A stretch of DNA of 64,000 nt from Eilatimonas milleporae. Lineage in GTDB: Bacteria > Pseudomonadota > Alphaproteobacteria > Sphingomonadales > Kordiimonadaceae. Under the pieces are notes generated by a model. It saw only the letters and a list, made by a program, of their open reading frames with translations. It ran no database searches and was not told the origin of the DNA. Positions 61,377 through 64,000 of this stretch are shown in pieces. The translations under genes and the position numbers were made by a program. Numbering within the stretch: position 1 is the stretch's first letter; each line of letters starts with the position of its first letter. The stretch covers positions 124,001-188,000 of the forward strand of contig NZ_REFR01000015.1 in NCBI RefSeq assembly GCF_003688555.1. Direction: 5' to 3'.

Positions 61377-62129
61377 ATGAATAAAAATAACGCCCCGGAG
61401 CCGCTGTCGGCACAAGAACAAAAGGTCTTCGACTGGATATGCGGGCCGTATTTTTCCGGTGTCCACTCTCTGATGGACAGCAACCGCACGTACCTCAATC
61501 AGGGCATCTCCTGGTCTATTGGTATCCTGACTGCCGTTGTCATCTTTGCCCTCACTTACATATCCCCCCTGCAGGAGGTCAAATCTCCGTCCGGGACCGT
61601 CACCGGCCGCAGCCTCGCCGCCGTCCTGCAAAACCTGACCGACGCCGACGTCATCCTGCTAACGGCCGTCATCAGCCTGTCATTCGCCTTCGTCTCCAAC
61701 TTCCTGTCGCGGTCGATCAAGGGCTACCTCAACCTAATACGCTATGTCGGGCTGTACTCCCACTGCCTGCGTGTCAGCTCATCGCCGGTTCCTGTAACAC
61801 CGGACGTGCTCAGGGAACTGACCGGCCGCATCAGGCAGTATGATGACGATTTCTGTCCGCCGTTACCCCTCGGAACGGTCTTCTGGAAGATGGTCTCCGA
61901 ACTCGGCTACGGCCTGTTCTTAGGTATTCTGATCCTGCTCTATATCGTCGCGGCGGCCGGGTGGTTTCATGTGGAGTCCGCGCTGTCCGCCTTTTGGTTC
62001 TGGGGCATCCTTGCGCTCGGCCCGGTCTGGCTCATCGTCGAACTGGTCTTCCTCAAACACCTATCCAACTACTTCCGCTACAAGGACTACGCGGTCGAGA
62101 GCTGGTCAGAGGTCCGGGGGCGCAAGTAA
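61377..62129 (+). CDS. four-helix inner-membrane protein in the Dnd island, unknown function
   Basis: A 250-residue protein with a short N-terminal cytoplasmic part, then hydrophobic segments WSIGILTAVVIFALTYI, the region around VILLTAVISLSFAFVSNFL, GLFLGILILLYIVAAAGWF and FWFWGILALGPVWLIVELVF. A connecting soluble loop of about 70 residues (PVTPDVLRELTGRIRQYDDDF) lies between the second and third. The start at 61377 has GGTGGA upstream. No domain is recognised. It stands between the HIT and methyltransferase genes. Membrane proteins in defence islands often act as effectors, but nothing here proves it. Confidence 0.55.
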   Translation: MNKNNAPEPLSAQEQKVFDWICGPYFSGVHSLMDSNRTYLNQGISWSIGILTAVVIFALTYISPLQEVKSPSGTVTGRSLAAVLQNLTDADVILLTAVISLSFAFVSNFLSRSIKGYLNLIRYVGLYSHCLRVSSSPVPVTPDVLRELTGRIRQYDDDFCPPLPLGTVFWKMVSELGYGLFLGILILLYIVAAAGWFHVESALSAFWFWGILALGPVWLIVELVFLKHLSNYFRYKDYAVESWSEVRGRK

Positions 62130-62138
62130 GCTAGTCTC

Positions 62139-63602
62139 ATGCAACCGGCCCCCAAATACCTTGAGAACCGCGCGCGCACGGCGATCGGCCGGGCAGAGCC
62201 GTCGCGGCCGCTCAAGTGCATTCTTGCGGACGGGCTACTCACGCCCGGTATACGTCTATTTGACTATGGCTGCGGACGCGGCGACGACCTTCGTCACCTC
62301 TCCATGCTGGGTTTCGAAGCGAGTGGCTGGGACCCTGTTCACCGCCCCGATCATGAACACCGCAGCGCCCCCGTCGTCACTATCGGTTACGTCGTCAACG
62401 TAATCGAGAACCCCGCCGAACGTCAGGAGGCGCTACGCCGCGCATGGGCGCTCGCCGAGCAAGTCCTGGTCGTCAGTGCGCGGCTAACACTTGAAGCGAA
62501 GGCGTTACGCGAACGCACCGACTATGAGGACGGCTGTCTGACTAGCCGTGGCACTTTCCAGAAGTTCTTCGAACAGCAGGAACTCCGCCAGTGGATTGAC
62601 AGGACGCTTGAGGCGAACGCCGTTCCTGCCGCCCCAGGCGTCTTCTACGTCTTCCGCGATGAACAAGCGCGCACGCACTTCCTCGCGTCACGCTACCGCC
62701 GCCGCCTTGCCGCACCGCGCCTCACAAAATCCGCAGAGTTGTTCGCCAGACATGAAGCGGTGCTCGCACCACTCATGGAGTTCGTGGGCGAGCGCGGGCG
62801 CTTGCCCCAGGATGATGAATTGGCAAACACCGCTGAACTCGCTCAAGTGTTCGGCTCGATCCGCAAAGCGTTTCGTGTCGTTCTGTATGCGACCGATGAG
62901 GCTGATTGGGAGGCGGTCCGTGAAGAGCGCGGGCGGGACCTGTCGATCTATCTGGCGCTCTCGCGGTTTGAAGGACGCCCGCCTTTCGGAAAACTGCCGC
63001 TCGCGCTGCAACGGGATGTGAAGGCCTTTTTTGGGAACTACAAGCAGGCCTGCACCGAGGCCGACACACTTCTGTATTCTCTCGGACAACCGGGTACCGT
63101 GGAAGAGGCATGTCAGAATTCAGCAGTCGGCAAGCTCACGCCGACTGCGCTGTATATACATGAGTCAGCATTGCCCATACTTTCACCTGTCTTGCGTCTC
63201 TATGAAGGATGCGCTCGAGGCTATCTCGGACGAGTGGACGGTGCCAACATCATAAAGATGCACCGGGGCGAACCAAAGATATCCTATTTGAACTATCCTG
63301 ACTTTGATAATGATCCGCACCCGCCGCTGGCAGAATCCCTCACGGTGCATTTGCAGACCTTCCGCGTGAAAACACGCAGTTTCGGCGCCAGCAGCAACCG
63401 GCCGATCCTGCACCGCAAGGAGCTGTTCATATCAGCGGATCATCCCCTCCATGCGAAGTTTTCGCGCCTGACGCGGATCGAGGAAAGCAAGGGGCTGTTT
63501 GACGACACCAGCCGTATCGGGCTGGAGGAAGGATGGAACGAGACACTTGCTCAGAAGGGCGTCTATCTCAAAGGGCACCGCCTTTTGTCAGCGCGCGGGT
63601 GA
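62139..63602 (+). CDS. DNA phosphorothioation-associated putative methyltransferase
   Basis: A 487-residue protein of the Dnd-associated putative methyltransferase family. The N-terminal third has a class I SAM site: LFDYGCGRGDDLRHLSMLGF and GWDPVHRP. AQVFGSIRKAFRVVLYATDE, FEGRPPFGKLPLALQRDVKAFFG and YLNYPDFDNDPHPPLAESLTVHL are distinctive of the long C-terminal part. It starts ten bases after the membrane protein gene and is probably co-transcribed with it. The family is linked to dnd clusters by co-occurrence; its substrate is unknown. Confidence 0.88.
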   Translation: MQPAPKYLENRARTAIGRAEPSRPLKCILADGLLTPGIRLFDYGCGRGDDLRHLSMLGFEASGWDPVHRPDHEHRSAPVVTIGYVVNVIENPAERQEALRRAWALAEQVLVVSARLTLEAKALRERTDYEDGCLTSRGTFQKFFEQQELRQWIDRTLEANAVPAAPGVFYVFRDEQARTHFLASRYRRRLAAPRLTKSAELFARHEAVLAPLMEFVGERGRLPQDDELANTAELAQVFGSIRKAFRVVLYATDEADWEAVREERGRDLSIYLALSRFEGRPPFGKLPLALQRDVKAFFGNYKQACTEADTLLYSLGQPGTVEEACQNSAVGKLTPTALYIHESALPILSPVLRLYEGCARGYLGRVDGANIIKMHRGEPKISYLNYPDFDNDPHPPLAESLTVHLQTFRVKTRSFGASSNRPILHRKELFISADHPLHAKFSRLTRIEESKGLFDDTSRIGLEEGWNETLAQKGVYLKGHRLLSARG

Positions 63603-63970
63603 TTTCTGGGGCGACATGTCGTTCATCCAAGCATGTCCATGTCAAATGCCCTCGAACAGTCCCCATGAACACCGATCTAACGAAGCTACTGTGGTTCAAA
63701 ACCTCACACGGCAGGCCCCAGGCTGTGGGGATTTGTATCACCAACGGAAGGAAGGCGTCTCCCTGCGGGCCTGGCTGTCGGCGAAGCGGAAGCCCCTCAT
63801 GGGTCTTCCCCCTGACGGGCGTCCGTCCCTGACGCGGGGCGCGGCGCGCCGGTATGGCGTAAGGCCGCAATGTCATGCGGGACGGCCAGAGTGAGAGGGC
63901 CCCGGCTGTCGCCGTGACGGGTTGAAGGTCGAGAGAGAGGCTCTCGGACCGCCCGTCATGGAGAATAGCC
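63603..63970. other. right-edge non-coding region with a structured leader
   Basis: About 370 bases with no supported gene. The last part contains nested inverted repeats. The outer pair is TGACGGG (63915-63921) with CCCGTCA (63952-63958). The inner pair is CGAGAG (63930-63935) with CTCTCG (63941-63946), extended by GGTC and GACC with one bulge. They end eight bases before a start codon region, so they could fold at the 5' end of the next mRNA. Confidence 0.55.
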
Positions 63971-64000
63971 ATGACAGCAATCGAAATCATGAACGCGCGT
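63971..64000 (+). CDS. start of a further gene, cut by the window edge
   Basis: An ATG at 63971 is preceded by GGAG about 8 bases upstream and encodes MTAIEIMNAR before the window ends. With only ten residues no family can be named. It probably belongs to the backbone of the integrated element. Confidence 0.5.
   Translation, partial: MTAIEIMNAR

Overview
The window comes from a high-GC alphaproteobacterium. The main evidence is the compact order lptC, lptA, lptB, rpoN, hpf and ptsN, with a short ribonuclease D upstream, plus the linked def, fmt and truA genes. The order or genus cannot be fixed from the sequence alone. A large TonB-dependent receptor and many catabolic enzymes fit an aerobic, nutritionally versatile Gram-negative organism.

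Region 1 (1 to about 16.5 kb) is chromosomal core. It holds the end of a LysR regulator, def-fmt-truA on the plus strand, and on the minus strand an LPS-export, sigma-54 and nitrogen-PTS block. These are followed by a 3'-5' exonuclease, an outer-membrane barrel, a LytTR membrane regulator, a periplasmic binding protein, a merC-DUF1826 pair behind a Zur-like box, and a soxR gene divergent from an MFS exporter across a perfect SoxR palindrome. A small AT-rich islet (about 16.7 to 18.0 kb) carries an XRE regulator and an unknown gene.

Region 2 (about 18.4 to 44.4 kb) is a catabolic region with no recognisable substrate. On the left are a 3-hydroxyacyl-CoA dehydrogenase-like protein, a histidinol-dehydrogenase-family (HpsN-like) enzyme, an SDR, a LeuCD-type hydro-lyase, a TonB receptor, a fibrillin-like protein, an aldehyde dehydrogenase and an MFS transporter. 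On the right an IclR regulator sits between two methyltransferase cassettes, each with its own small helical partner gene. Then come a polysaccharide-deacetylase-fold protein, an isocitrate-lyase/PEP-mutase enzyme, a maleate-isomerase-like protein lacking both expected cysteines, a flavin monooxygenase, two exported serine hydrolases, a flavoprotein dehydrogenase, an exported alpha/beta hydrolase and a GPH-type symporter.

Region 3 (about 45.0 kb to the right edge) is an integrated element. Its left boundary is a 45-nt fragment of the 3' half of a tRNA-Arg(CCG) gene, next to a tyrosine integrase and beside the remnant of an older serine recombinase whose C-terminus was encoded by the same tRNA sequence. 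Inside are an Xre/RES toxin-antitoxin pair and a DNA phosphorothioation (Dnd) island. The modification genes dndBCDE read right and dndA reads left. The leftward operon continues into a non-DndFGH restriction module: a PLD-nuclease/helicase, a 70-residue protein, a second DndD-like ATPase, a 162-residue protein and a DUF262-DUF1524 protein resembling SspE. To the right of dndE lie a HIT protein, a four-helix membrane protein and the Dnd-associated putative methyltransferase. The element runs past the window: at the right edge a strongly folded leader precedes a new start codon, and the intact tRNA-Arg is not in view.

The most novel candidates are the composite Dnd defence island and the two methyltransferase-partner cassettes of the catabolic region.
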